A DNA stretch of 64,000 bases from Bryopsis sp. KO-2023 (Eukaryota > Chlorophyta > Ulvophyceae > Bryopsidales > Bryopsidaceae): positions 1,612,001-1,676,000 of the forward strand of contig BSYQ01000013.1 in NCBI GenBank assembly GCA_030272585.1. The letters run 5' to 3'. Made by a program: the position numbers and the translations under genes. A model generated the notes under the pieces. It was not told the origin of the DNA. It saw only the letters and a program-made list of their open reading frames with translations, and did no database searches. Below, piece by piece: positions 21,520-34,335 of this stretch. Each line of letters starts with the position of its first letter. The stretch's first letter is position 1.

Positions 21520-24500
21520 TCAATAAAGATGCATCGGCCTGGGTGCCATGAACATGTCGACGACATCTTCCGACACTTTTGCCCTTGCGGCTTGATGTCG
21601 AGTCACCATATCCTCGATGAGTTTTACCAATTCGGCCTTGATCTCCCCTGAAAGCATCACAAGCATTTAACACGGCACACTTCGTTGGGATAATCAATCT
21701 TTGGTCGATGAATCCACTGATAAGGGGTCCGCTTTGCATGAAAGAGTGTGAGAAGAAATGGAAAGATGTGCGGAAAGCAATGACCAGGTCGCTCTGCATT
21801 TCTTGCCCATTTTTACTTTTTGCAGAATCGTCCATGCACACACACACATAGAGAGGCCGGCAAGCATGCACGCATGCATGCATGCATGTTTTCTTCAACA
21901 TGTTCAATATGTGCTCCCGATTTCTCCCCTGCCAGCAGCCGCTGACAGGGTCAGACGTTTTGCCCCACCTGTCAGCATTTCTCCAGACCCATACTCCTTC
22001 CCGATTTTCTGCAGCTTCTCATCATCATCCAGGAAAAAAGTCAAATACTTGTACGGCACGTCCACATCCAAATTGGCTCCGTTTTGTCTGTGCAGCTCCA
22101 CCGTGGCACCCCCACCGGAGAACGCATATTTGTTGATTTTCGATTTTATTTGCTTCGGGGTGTCGGTGACGAATATGGCCGATGTTTCGTCAGAGGCCGA
22201 CATTTTGCCACTCTCCCCTTGTAACGCTGGGAAGAACCTGGATTCGATCAGGGCTGGTTTGTTGTGGCCGAGACGTGGGGCGACATCCCTGGTCATTCTG
22301 AAATATGGATCCTGCAAAACGCCAGCCGTTCATCGAGAGTCAAACTTGGGTTTTGTATCCAAGGCATTTCATTTCATTTCATTACAATGAAGAAATCAAT
22401 ATATGGTCGAAAGTCAAGCTTGCCCTGCTCTCGATTCGATTCGATTCTTTTTGTCTTTGCTTTGAATGGGCATACATTCAGGTTTTTAGAAACCTATTTC
22501 ATGCACCGGCCAGCCGAACAGGTCTGACATGCAGTATGATGGAGCTTGACTTTCATATAACTGCTAGGTTGGGTTTTGACCAATTCGTCATCGTGCATTT
22601 CCGGCTTTTTCGCTTTTTTTGCTCTTACTTTTTACCACTAGTTAAGAGAGAGGTTGGGGGGGCAGAGGGGGGTGCAATAATTCAATTACAGGACTGAAAT
22701 TACCTGATCGATTGCACATGGAATTAGGCAGCGGATGTCTTTCCTGGAGCCAAACATGTGTGGGAAAGAGTCTGGGAAAGAAGGGGCCGCCTGCACTGCA
22801 GGAAAACTGATTTTTCCTATGTTGTCTTCTCCAGTCAGACCAAAAATTCCTCGCACTTGATTCAAGGTCACGCACCTGCATCAGCATAGAGTGGGAAAAG
22901 CGACTGAGCCTCGATGCATTGGTTTCATATCAAATTAGTCATGATACTCTGTGCCAAGCTATTTTCAAAACTGTAAAAAAAATGGAGTGCAGCACCGTTT
23001 TCTTCCAAAACATATTATCAGAAGAATGATCTCTGCCGTACCTCCAAAAAAAAGGAATTTGTATTTCACCGGGGGGAAAAATGTGACGAGAAATATATCT
23101 TTCACACACAGACAGAATAATGAGCTGATTTTATTTTTGTAATGTGCTCCCCTTACCTTTGTATTCGACTGATGTTTCTGTAAAATGCCCCTCCGATGTA
23201 CTCGTAGTCGCTGAAAATGAACGTCCGAGAAATATCAAAGCCGCAAGCTATGATATCTTTTGCGTTCTGAAGGACGGTGGGAAAAAAAAATCAATAACGA
23301 GGGAAAAAAAAAATCAAATAAACGCATAATAATCATTTGCATGGTGGGGTTTTCCGGTCTCGATGTCACAAATTAAAAGAAACAAAAAACAAACATGAAT
23401 AAAAACTTCGAAAAACAGTATAAGATGATCACAAGAGGTGACAGCTTTTGAAAAAAAAAAAAAAAAAAAAAAAAATTCAAAAAGCTGTCACCTCTTGTGA
23501 TCATCTTATACTGTTATTCGAAAAAAAAAGAAAAGTAAAAGCATTATTATCAAAAAGAATAAGGAAACGGAAGAAACGAAAGATGAACGTCACCTCCAAG
23601 CAACTCAATGGTGCCAAAGAACCACATGACCCTTTTCTTTTATTCCAGTTTTTTTCCTTTCCTTTTCTTGAGGAGCTGCCGGGATTGAACAACTACATCT
23701 TTACCAAATGCCAATTTAAAATAAAAATAAAAATAGAATTAGTGGTGATAGAAGATCTCACTTCTCTCGCTAGCCGCCGCGACTCTTCCACATCTATTCC
23801 TTTCCACAGGGACTTTTCGTCGTCCGTCAACTGGATGACTAATGGCACCTTGAAAGCATCTTGCAGCCATTTTGTGAACATGAACGGAACCAGATGTCCC
23901 AAATGCAAAGCTTCCGAGGAAGGACCCTGCTCGACAGCAAAAATAAAAATAAAAGAAATAAACTTTTTCGAAAGAAAACAACCAAAATTTCCTTTTTTTT
24001 CGTGTATGATGTGTCGGAAATGAAACTAAGCACAAACCACATAATGAAAAGTTCCAAAAACTTATAAAAAAAAAAAAGCGAAGTCCCTATCAGGTGGTGA
24101 ACATTAATTTGACATGACAAAGGTGGGATTTTTTTTCAATTTTTTTTCAATTCGAATTTACTGGGTTAATGCATTACCCGGCCGGTGTATAGGTAAAAGG
24201 GTTTGCCTTGTTCATAGCAATCTAAAATAGCTGTCAAATCTCGGTGAGCGAAAATGATTCCTCTACGGAGAAAGGGATGGGCAGGCTTTCCAGTCAATTT
24301 CTCAATTCTGCAACCAAAAAGCAAAAAAAACCAAAAAAAAAAGAGACTTGAAATCTTTTACGTCTTTAAAATCTCTTGACAACATCAAATCTGAAAAAAA
24401 AAAGAAAAAAAAGGGAAAAAAAAGCAAGTGAATTGAATTGAAGTGAAACGATAAAAAAAAGCCGGAGGCTGGTTGAAACACATGTGGTGGGGTTGCTGTT

Positions 24501-25936
24501 TTCTTTATTTAAAATGTCCCCGACAAAGAAAAAGGAAATTCTATTCTAGGAAACCATTGTCAGCGGGGGGTACCTTTTTACGACTTCATCAGTGATAAGC
24601 GAGCATCCAAACTGCAAGAAAGTAACAAACAATAAATAAAATTGTATTTATTTGGTAGGAATAAATACGATTCCTACCGATATGAATTGTCGGTAGGAAT
24701 TTGACCTACTAAAAAGTCGAAATAAATCAAGCTGTGAAATGATTTGATTTTCTCCCTCTGCACAATTCCAAGAAAAAAAGCCAGCAGCGTTTTCGAGAAA
24801 TCCCTAACCGAGAGCTAATAACAAAATAGACGGTTAACACAGGAAGCCAGAATTCTTATCGACTTGAAAGGTGGATGTTCGTTTTTATTTTTTAATGGCG
24901 CGAAAAAAAAAAAATGAGGCCTTGGTGTGAAAAGTGTAACTCACCTGTTCAACCAATTTGTTGTAATCGATTTTTCCGTCAGTGCCTCCAGTTACGGTCC
25001 AAGGAGTGACAACCTGAATTTAAGAAAAAATAAAGACATAAAAAAAACACTCAGATTGACAAAGCACAGAAAAGTTGGAACTTTTTTAATTTAATTTAAT
25101 TTAATAAAATCAACAAAACATAAACTGTAGGTGAAGCGCAGAGTACAAAATGATTCGAAAAGAAAATTGAACAAGTTCATAAAAAGGTTTCCCAGCAAAA
25201 GCAGTCATATCTTGTTGGCATCATCATTACGAAACGTTTTGGCCCAAGCATCTGCTTGTGTTTTCTCCAACTGTTATTTTTTTTCCTTCCAAGTGTTTTT
25301 TTTTTCTTTCTTTTTACAAAAAGGGAACACGGTTTGATCGAACAAGGCTGAAATTGACCAAGTGTAAGCATATTTCTTTTTAACTGTATTTCAATTCAGA
25401 CGAAATTTGAAAAAAAAAGAGAATTAAAAGAACGGATTCAGAAAAAAATGACACAAGGATATTACCTGCTCTTCAGTCGCGATCTCCCCATTCTGTGACC
25501 CCCTCCCCCAAAAAAAACACAAAAAAAAACAAAGGATTGGTATATATTTCTAATTTCTTTGTAAACCTTTTTTTTTCCTTACAGAGTGATGCTTTTTTTC
25601 CTTAAACCTAAAACAAACATTGCTGCACCGAGGAACTCATAACTTGGGGGGTTGGATGTCAAAACATTAGAAGACAACTGATAATTTATCCTATTTTTTG
25701 GCCCATTTTTATACACTGAACAAGCTACCTAAATGGAGCATTCAACCACAATGTCATGCGATTGGAAACGAAAAAAAACAAAAAAAACCCATAGAGAACG
25801 ACGCAGAACCGCCCCTCCTCCCCCATCCTCACACAAAAAAAAAAAAAAAAAAAAAAATTGTCGAAGCGTGAGTGAGACAGTGGGCTTCTGAACTTACCCC
25901 CTCTTTGCTACTTTCTTTGCTTGTCGGTGGATCCAT
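21520..25936 (-). CDS. WARS1: Tryptophanyl-tRNA synthetase, eukaryotic cytosolic type
   Basis: Ten exons fit with GT-AG borders and unbroken phase: 25936-25898, 25492-25466, 25013-24945, 24611-24574, 24307-24178, 23926-23762, 23266-23157, 22875-22704, 22311-21969 and 21647-21520. The product is about 406 residues. It charges tRNA-Trp with tryptophan. The class I HIGH motif appears as HLGH in exon 6 and KMSKS as KMSAS in exon 9. Many blocks match the eukaryotic enzyme, for example [18 protein letters not shown] across the exon 5-6 joint, SISFPA-type [14 protein letters not shown] and [13 protein letters not shown]. The short N-terminus has no WHEP domain. The second exon is only 27 bp. No transit peptide is seen, so a cytosolic place is likely. 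Confidence 0.95.
23407..23522. repeat. Near-perfect inverted repeat with an A-run spacer inside a TrpRS intron
   Basis: Two arms of about 44 bp (23407-23450 and 23476-23522) are reverse complements with one mismatch and one single-base difference. About 25 bases, mostly A, separate them. The core word is CAGTATAAGATGATCACAAG. It lies in the intron between exons 6 and 7 and would fold into a long hairpin in the transcript. Confidence 0.9.
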
Positions 25937-26571
25937 GGCAGAAATAAAAAATTCCTCAGAAAACCGAGAAAAAAAAAACCGAATCGAAAACAGGCCGCCC
26001 GATCGAAACAGTTACCTCCTGGCGCCGCCACTTTCTGTCCAGCTTCCTCCCTCGAAATCACCACAGAAATGAATGATGGTCGAATTGATTGTCCATGATT
26101 TTGGAACGTTTTCCAAAATCGACACACAACCCATAAAGGTCGAATCGTCGAGTTCGCCGGAGGTGGTTTGGTTATTCTTTTCTGATGTTCAGACAGCGGA
26201 CCTCCACGTTGCTCGACAGAGTCTTGCGTTTTCGCTTTTCAGACGGGTTGGTAATCAAAGGGTGCATGGTTGCATGGATTGCTTTTTTTCAAAGGAATAT
26301 GACCAGATGTTAACCAAAAATTTGCTCCATGGGGTTCCTTTGCTTATTTTTTATCAATAATTTCATCCTTTTTTGATCTTTGGGGGGGACAAAATAAAAC
26401 ATAGTGAGTGGCAATGCCATTTTTATGATTTCACCTCTGAACATGGACCATCTGTTACATCAAAAAATATAATAATAATATATAATATATATATTTTTAT
26501 TTTTTATTATTTATATATAATTAATTTGATGCATACTATGTGCATACCGTTTTTGAAACATTTTTCCATTG
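25937..26571. other. Shared upstream region of TrpRS and RF1
   Basis: About 635 bp lie between the two divergent start codons. The region contains an AT-only tract at about 26466-26523 just before the RF1 start. It probably holds both promoters; no defined element was identified. Confidence 0.45.
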
Positions 26572-29500
26572 ATGATGACTAATAGGGTGGTCCCAATCTC
26601 CTTCAACGGCTTTCAATGGAAAAATGGCTGCTGGCCAAACGAGGCCGAAACAAATCTTAGAAAGAATCAAAAACCTCTTTCGACCGCCAGTAATGGGACA
26701 TCAGGTAAAGCAAACTCAAAAATTTGATCACACTGTTGTTTCGCTGGATGGAGGAAAAAAAAAATCATTTTTAATTTACAGCACTAGTTTGTCCACAACA
26801 ATTATTATCATGAGTGAGCTGAGAAGGGAGCGATTTGAAATTATTTTGTTCGTTTTTACTATTTTTTTTTTTGATTTTTCTTTGAAAATGCAGGAAGAGC
26901 TTCAGTATCGTTGACCCCGAAAGTAGAATCTCGGCTGCATGGACTCAAGGAGCGATACACTGCCCTGTGCGATCAATTGTCAGGTACAATGATTTTGGAG
27001 CACTCCTGGAAAAAAAAATATGTTGCTTCCTTTTTTTTATGAATTTTTTCCAAAGACTGAAAAAAAATAGTTCTTTTTTTTCCTTGGTGCTTTTTTTTCT
27101 TTCGATTTCTGACGCTGATGACCTTTCTTTTCTGTTTTTAATGCTAGTTCTGTTTTGAACGTTGAAATTTATTAATGAAGACATGCGAACAGAGCATAAA
27201 TTTTCTTTTCACAGAGTTGGAGTCCTGAATATTTTCACCACATCCATGAAAAACATACGAATCTGTTTTCTTTTTTCTTTTTTTTAATTCGTTCTTTAAT
27301 TTGAAACGTATTCAATCGAGCCCGAAAGCCCCATCTCGCCCATTCGCTGTGCAATTAAGTGATATGGAGCTTTTTCCACCCCGAAAAATTAGCGTATGAT
27401 TCGTTCGAAAATATCATCTGCTCTGCTTGACTCCATTTGTTTTTTGCGTTTATTTATTTACTTATTTTAAAAAAAAGGCTCAGGAACCCTATCCTCAGAC
27501 TCCATCCAAGACGTCAATCGGGAACTGGGCGAGCTGGAGCCTTTGATCGTGATGGCCACTGATCTCGAACAAAAAAAGAAGGAGGTGTGTAGATGAAAAC
27601 AGCCCCCCCCAAAAAATCAAAATCCTTTAAAAAAACATACATGGGTTGATGCAAACAGCCAACATCGAGCATCATGGATGGGGTTTTGTGTAAGGTTTCT
27701 GATTTGAAACCAATATTCAATGTTTGAATTCTGTTTTTCGAAGCTGTCGCAGCTTTGATCAGAATATGCAAGGGGAAAAGAGAAGCAAAATTCGGACAGG
27801 AAGATCATCTATTTTTGGTCACTTTCTTTGCAAGGGTCGAATGTGTGAAGCTGTTTTCGTGTATCCAGGAAAGACTAAGTTATTTTCGGTCAGTTTGCGT
27901 AGATAAACAGTTTACAAGACCTTCTGGACGATGCCTCTCAGGATCCGGATTTGGCGGCTTTGGCTAAACAGGAACACGAAGAACTCAGTGCCGAGGTAAG
28001 GGATGCCACCCAGTACACAATTTTTTTTTCTTATATTGTGTGCGATTTTTTTTTTAAATGTTGCTCATTCCCACAGTAAAGGGGAGCATATGGGCCAATC
28101 AGCGTTGATGAAATATGTTTGTTTGTTTTCGTATGTTCTTTTTTTGGTCTTTTTTAATTTGATTTTTTTGGGGGGAAAAAGGAGTACACTGGAAAGCGCT
28201 TTCAAAAAAAGAAGAAGAAGAAAAACATTGATCGATTTTTGTCCACATTGTTTTGTTTTTTTTCCTCGGCTGTTGATATTCTATCCGAATATTGGTCAGG
28301 CTGGGCCCAACTTTTTTATATCGAACCCTGTGAAGGGAAATGAAATAAACACTAGAAATATCATAAGCAGTTTCTGAAAAAAATAATTGAAAAGGGGCAA
28401 AAACAACTAGTTTTTGCTTTTATTTTTTGTTGTTTTGATGTTATTTGTGGGGGAATGGGTTGCACAGCTACCAAAATTGGAGGAAAAGCTGGTTTTGCAA
28501 TTGTTGCCAAAAGATGAGGATGATTCAAGGGCTGCTATCATTGAGGTAAAAAAAAAACAAAAAAACAACTGAATTTTTGACATCAAGTATTTTTGTCAAA
28601 ATTCCTGAGTGGAATTTTGAAAAAAAACATGCCAACAAACATTGGAGATCAAATACATATTCGACCGTCCATAAATTTTAGTAAACACATATCCACCATC
28701 AGCTTTTTTTGATCTGTTTAAATTCAAACACGCTGCTGGCTACGAATTCAAAGAAGAAAAAAAAAAGCAGTAAATAAAAAGGATACTTTCAGAATGCAAA
28801 AAAAAGATGGTCTTGCTACGAGGGAAAAAAAAAAAAAACGAAAAAAGTCCTCCAGCAAAGAGACAATGATTCGACTTTTGTTATTTTGTTCGTGTAGGTC
28901 AGACCTGGAGTGGGGGGCGATGAAGGAGCTTTATTTGCTTTGGATCTTTATAACATGTATAAGAAATATGCTGCTGCCAATAGGTGGAAAATGGAGGTGG
29001 GGATTCACAATAATGTTATTTCAAAAATGTTTTGGTTACTGTCCGAAAACACACTGGAAAACCTACAACATTCTGCTTTCAACATTTTCCTCTCAGAGTT
29101 TTCTTTTTTTCAAAATATTCTTTTTTCACACACACACTAATATAATATTTCTTTACATCTTTTTTTTTTTTTTTTCGAGGCAGAAATTTAATCAAGGCTA
29201 ATTTTTCTCGGTCATGTTTCATTGTTATCTTTTTTTTTTTTTTTGTAGCTCCTTTCATTGGACATGGAAGAACTGGGAGGCTGCAAACTTGCAACTGTTG
29301 CTGTTTTAGCCGAAGGAGCTTATGGAAAGCTAAAATATGAAAGCGGAGTCCACAGAGTACAGGTAAAAGCAACTACCACAGAATCAAACCCACTAAAACC
29401 TTTCTTTCAGAATTCCTTTGGGTATTTTTTTGTTTTTCCAATTAATTTTTCCTGTACGGATGAAAACTATTACCTTGTTTTTCAGCTACTACTATGCCCC

Positions 29501-30772
29501 GGTCCGAGTTTGCTTTTGATATGTATTGGTGTGCAAATAACCACGTTTTTTGTGTAATTTTTTTTCCTTTTTTTTTTCCTTTGTTCTTTTTCCATTTTTG
29601 AATCGTTTTTAATTTTATGAAGATATGAGTTGCTGAGACTTTTTTTTTCTGATTCTATTTTTTTTTGCCAGCGAGTGCCTAAGACGGAAATGATGAATCG
29701 AATCCACACAAGCACAGCATCCGTCGTGGTCTTCCCGAAAGTCGAAGAGGTGTTCCTATTTTGAAATCTTTTCATATGGAACTCTGTCCGATATATATAT
29801 ATATATATTTTTTATATAATAATTTTTGATGATGTATTACACAGATGAATTAAAAAAGCACAGAAAATATTAATTCGTCGGGGAAAAAAAATATGTAGAA
29901 ATAATAGAATGAGTAAATAAATAGAGAAAAAAAAAACTTTCAGGGTCATGTATGGAATGGAAAAAGGTTTTCCGACCCAAAACAAACTGTTAAATTTCTA
30001 AAACACACTTTTTCCTGGAATAATATGTGATTCGATTTGTGCAACTATTCGGCATTTTTTTTGCCTTGTACCCATCAACTCATACAAAAAAAAAACCCGA
30101 CTACTTTCAGCCTTTTTTTTCACTTGTTTTGAAGGCAAAAACATCACTAATCGTCAAATGTATTCAGGATTTATATATTTTTTCTTCCCTTCCATATTTT
30201 TTTTTGTTGACATCACCTTTTCTTATGGTTTTTTGCGAGATTTTCTTTCCTTTTTTGTGTTTGGTTTTTTCTTTTTGTATTTCAAAATCTTTGGGTTTTT
30301 TCCTTCTGCGTTGATTTCAGGTGGATGTCAGTTTAAATCAAGATGATTTGAACATTGAATATATGCGGGCCACTGGAGCTGGAGGTCAACATGTCAATAC
30401 CACAGAATCCGCAGTCAGAATGACTCACAAACCAACAGGGATTACTGTAATGATGCAAGTGAGTTCATGTCTATTGCTGTTTTAGTGGGAAAAATGGATC
30501 AGTTCTTATTTCTGCATACCTCAGATCGACCATCATTTTGGAAGAAAAAATATTTAAAAAACAGTGGAACAAAACAGTAGAGCAAAGTTGTTTTTTTAAT
30601 TTTTTTATTTTGTGGAAGTTTGACAAGAAAAAAAATTGTTTCCTAATTTTTTTTTCTTCGTTATTTCGATGTCGATTCTCTTTTTTTGTTTTTTGTTGTA
30701 TTTTGGATTTTGTCATTTTTTTATTTTGTTTGTTGACAAGACCTTTTACACTTTCACACTCATCTTTTCTTT

Positions 30773-30817
<45 letters not shown>

Positions 30818-31962
30818 AGGATGAACGCTCGCAACACAGCAACAAGAAAAGGGCCCTGGAAGTGTTAATGGCTCGACTATATGAATTGCAGCAGTAAGTA
30901 GATGGAAAGAAATCGAAAAAGAAAAATGACAAACAGCTTGACACACACGTTTTTTTTCAAAATAATGCATTTTTGCTTATTTTCTATATACCTGCAAATC
31001 GCTGAGTCAACTAATATGGAATGTACTGAGTGCAAGAAGCCATTCACAACGGAAAAAAAAGAAAAAAAAAGAAAAAAAGGAAAAAAAAAATCCACTACCT
31101 TAGTCTGGCTTTATGATCTTAATTTCACAAAAGATGTTGTCCGGTGCTGCTATTTATGGTTTGATGAAGTCCTTTTTTTAAATGTGTCTCGAGTTTTTGT
31201 TTTGTTTTGCTTGGATAGGACCCAAAATAGAGAATCAAAATCAAAAGTTCGGAAAACTGCGATAGGGTCCGGTGATAGGTCAGCAAGAATTCGAACATAC
31301 AATTTCCCACAGGTAAAGTCTTCTTGAATTCAAAAACAGAATAAAAATGACATCTATTAATGAACAGGGCCACCTTTTCTTGAGTGGGGGAATTTCATTG
31401 GAGTTTCCTCTTTTGAATATTTCGATATGTATTTGTTCATACAGAAATTTAATTCGAAAATTCTTTTTTATTTTCCAAGAGAAAAATTGTGTTTTTTTTC
31501 TCTCGAGCAACAGAAAACAGGAAGGAAAAAGTGTAGGTGCAAAGAAAATCAAAAGAAAAAAAAATGCCCTTTCAATTTTTTATTTTTTTTCTCCCTTAAT
31601 CTCACCCCCCCCCCCCCTTATTTTCACTCAAAGAAGGTTTTCTATCTTTTTTATTTTTTGGCCATAAACCCTCGTTTATTTCCGATTTACGTTTTCCAAG
31701 TGGCATAGAAGTTGACCATATATAATTTATGGCTGAGGCCGCCCAAAAACGCTAACCAGTGCTGTAGGGAAGATTTTTTATTATTTTTTTTCGACGTTAT
31801 TTTTCTCTTTTCTCCTAATAGGGTCGAATCACAGACCATCGAATTGGGCTGACAGAGTATGGAATGGAAGACATGATGAACGGGCTAAAAATCGACAAAT
31901 TCATCGAAGCCTTGCAGATGGAGGACCAATTAGAAAAACTGGAAGAATTTTCTGATTCCTGA
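26572..31962 (+). CDS. Organellar peptide chain release factor 1 (class I RF1)
   Basis: Twelve exons fit in unbroken phase: 26572-26704, 26894-26983, 27484-27584, 27903-27995, 28468-28545, 28898-28996, 29249-29362, 29672-29749, 30321-30458, 30820-30893, 31219-31312 and 31822-31962. The product is about 410 residues. It ends protein synthesis at UAA and UAG codons on bacterial-type ribosomes. Exon 8 has the PxT codon-reading motif ([14 protein letters not shown]), exon 9 the GGQ hydrolysis motif ([18 protein letters not shown]), and exons 11-12 the [18 protein letters not shown] block. The first 44 or so residues precede the usual start and are poor in acidic residues, consistent with a mitochondrial or plastid presequence; which organelle is not clear. 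The start was chosen because only this frame meets exon 2 in the right phase. Confidence 0.93.
30778..30812. repeat. (TG)n microsatellite next to a 3' splice site
   Basis: About 17 TG units end seven bases before the AG of RF1 exon 10, replacing the usual pyrimidine tract. Confidence 0.95.
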
Positions 31963-32231
31963 TTTCAACAAGAAAATCTTCCGGCTCCTTCATTGACCAA
32001 AAAAAAAGGAGTAAAAGAGTTGTTCCTTTTTTTTTGTTTCTTCTTCTTAAATTTCCATAGTTTTACACAGAAGAGGAAATCGTTGTGGTGAATTAGTCTT
32101 TTTTTTAAAATAATAGTAATTTTAAACGAGCAAAATCATGTGAGCAGAGATCTTTTCAAAGAATGGTCCGGACGTTTTCACGAAAAAGTGGGGAAAAAAA
32201 AATCTTCCCTACAGCACTGGTTAGCGTTTTT
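31745..32231. repeat. 35-bp perfect inverted repeat around the last RF1 exon
   Basis: Arms 31745-31779 and 32197-32231 are exact reverse complements with core CGCTAACCAGTGCTGTAGGG. The left arm lies in the last intron and the right arm beyond the stop codon, so the terminal exon lies between them. The arms could be the ends of a small foldback transposon or could pair in the RNA. Confidence 0.9.
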
Positions 32232-32607
32232 ACTCCAAAAAAAAAAGGTGCAAGGAAAAAAAAAATCCAAAGAGAAACAGAGAACTCCATTATTCCTTCA
32301 GCATAGCTTTACCAATAGAAAGATTAATGGAACAAAAGGAGGGAAAGAACGGCAGAAAAATGAGAAAAGAACGATAAAAACAGAAAGAAACGAATCGATC
32401 TCCTGGAGGGAAAGAAGAAAAAAAAAAAACAGAACTCGAAGAGACTCGAAAAACCCCTTTACTTTTCTGCCCTCCGTAACAGACGCTCAAGATGAACATG
32501 AATCCACACTGTCACCGCATGCATTGAAGGTCAGTCCTCTGTAGGCCCAGAGGGAACCAACCCCCTCTGGCGCTCTTTTCTCTGCAACCATGAAGGAACT
32601 CTGCGAA
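31963..32607. other. A-rich intergenic stretch
   Basis: RF1 3' region followed by purine-rich sequence. The weak open frame at 32140-32544 is lysine-rich, low in complexity and not believed to be a gene. Confidence 0.5.
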
Positions 32608-33359
32608 TTTTAAGGGTTGAAAACAATCAGGTGTATTTTCTCAATAAGGTGTACTTAGATTTATTTTTTTTTTGTATTTTCTCAATAAAAGCGAATGATT
32701 TTTTCCATCCCCACACCAGCAGGCAGGTATGGAGATGAGTATGGGATCCCACCATGTCTAAAAATAGGCTTCTTTCGGTTGATCCACCAGAAACTCTGAT
32801 GCACAGCTGGGTGGTACCATGGCAGTCACAACGCCCTCTCCCTATAATAATATCAGGGGCAACATCCATGCAAGGATGTATGAAACAACACTTTCACAAG
32901 AATGGCTGGTTCAAGCCAATTTTGGCAATCCCGCTCTGCCTTTGCGATTATAAGGGCAGAATTCTGCTACGTCAAAATAAGAATACCCTTAAGGAAAAGA
33001 AAAAAAATCCTGCTCTCGTACAGCAAAAATGTCGAGCTTAGCATTGAAAGCAAAAACCGAAAAAAAAAATCAATCAGACTGAGTGTATAAAGAGTGCAGC
33101 TGCAGCCCAAGAGGCTGATTGATTCCCAAAAACACACCAGATCAAACAAACGAACATAAATACACACCAGATGACTCATTCCTTAAAAAATGATTGATGG
33201 GAAGATGAATTGGCGCCTCATGTCTTTTTCCCCATGGTTGCCCGACATAGCCCACCGAGCATGGGTGAAGATCAATTCGACGTCGCCGTTGAAGATCAAT
33301 TCGGCGTCGCCGTTCATAACATAACATAACATAATTACACGCGAAGAAGCCACCATCGG

Positions 33360-34335
33360 CGTCGCCGTTCATGCGGTTGGACTGGCAAGCCTGGCGATCA
33401 CAGACGCTGTCACGGCAACAACGTCGGAAAAGGGATGTCAGACCGACCATAGGTCACGATGTTCCCGTCAGGGGCAAGAAACCAAAACAACATAAATGTC
33501 TGCGCAGCCGAATCCCGACCAACTTCTCCGTGGCAACTGCGGCAATGTGCCAACCGCGGTACCGGTCAGACCGGTCTGGCGGCCGCCTGTTTTCAGCGGT
33601 TCTTGTAGTCGCATGCCTTGCAACTATCGGCCTCCCTCAATCCGACTCTACTGGTCAGTCGTTCATATTTGTTTTCCCATGCATATGCGTATTTCCCGCG
33701 TGGGTTTCTTGATATGTGGATCGTCGATCAAGCACCTCACAAAGAAGCCCTTTCTGGCGTTACGTTTTGGATCCGCTTTTATATTAGCCGCCGCAACGAT
33801 TAGAATTCAACGTCTCGGATGGCTGGATCGCAGGTGGGTTGGAGTGCGAGGCCGTGCGCGCGGTAGTCGTCGGAGTTTGTGCGCGAGTGATCTTGGACTG
33901 CGCCACGCTGAAGGAGCTGGGGAACCATGTTCAGAGTTTGGCAAATTGCATGCCTGTTGATGGGGTTCTGGAATTCGATCTGACAGAACTGGTTCTGGAT
34001 GATTCTGTGGAACTCTGGAGTCCTGTCACCATAGCATCCGTTCAGTGATCCCAACGAAAAGGAGCTTTTCAGATAAGGTGACTGGACTAATTTGGCCAAT
34101 TGGAAGTCAGTCCTTCAGGAGGGGGGATCTTTTTGGATGATGCAATTTTGAATGGTGAAAATCTTACAGTCGTGATCAATACTGCTGACAGAAGTGGAGG
34201 TGGTATTTACATGCAGTTTTTTTTAGATTTTTTAGTTTTTTTCGTACATTTTGGAACAGCAAGACTTGCTTTCTCAGAGGAAACGAGGCTGCCACAGGAG
34301 GAAAAAAGCGTTAAGGCAGATGAATACATAAATTT
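33360..34335 (+). pseudogene. Pmp-like beta-helix membrane protein, degenerate copy 1
   Basis: A signal-peptide-like stretch (GGRLFSAVLVVACLATIG) lies near 33590. It is followed by the N-terminal block VLEFDLTELVLDDSVEL near 33965-34015, the same order as in copy 2. Here the start codon equivalent to copy 2 reads GTG, and a small deletion near 34045 leads to a stop. A deletion of about 1.1 kb near 34110 removes the beta-helix repeat exons that copy 2 keeps at about 41862-42930. Little beyond the first exons remains, so the copy is not expected to work. Confidence 0.6.

Noticed and set aside
26624-26704. Start of RF1 at the ATG near 26624 ([10 protein letters not shown])
   Set aside because: This frame reaches the first donor in phase 0, whereas exon 2 needs phase 1. 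The ATG at 26572 gives the correct phase.
28794-29201. Lysine/phenylalanine-rich open frames within RF1 introns and across 43-46 kb
   Set aside because: Low-complexity translations of A and T runs that overlap real exons or introns and have no protein signature.
32140-32544. A 134-codon plus-strand frame after RF1
   Set aside because: It is rich in K, R and E from purine runs and contains one arm of the inverted repeat. It is not a credible gene.
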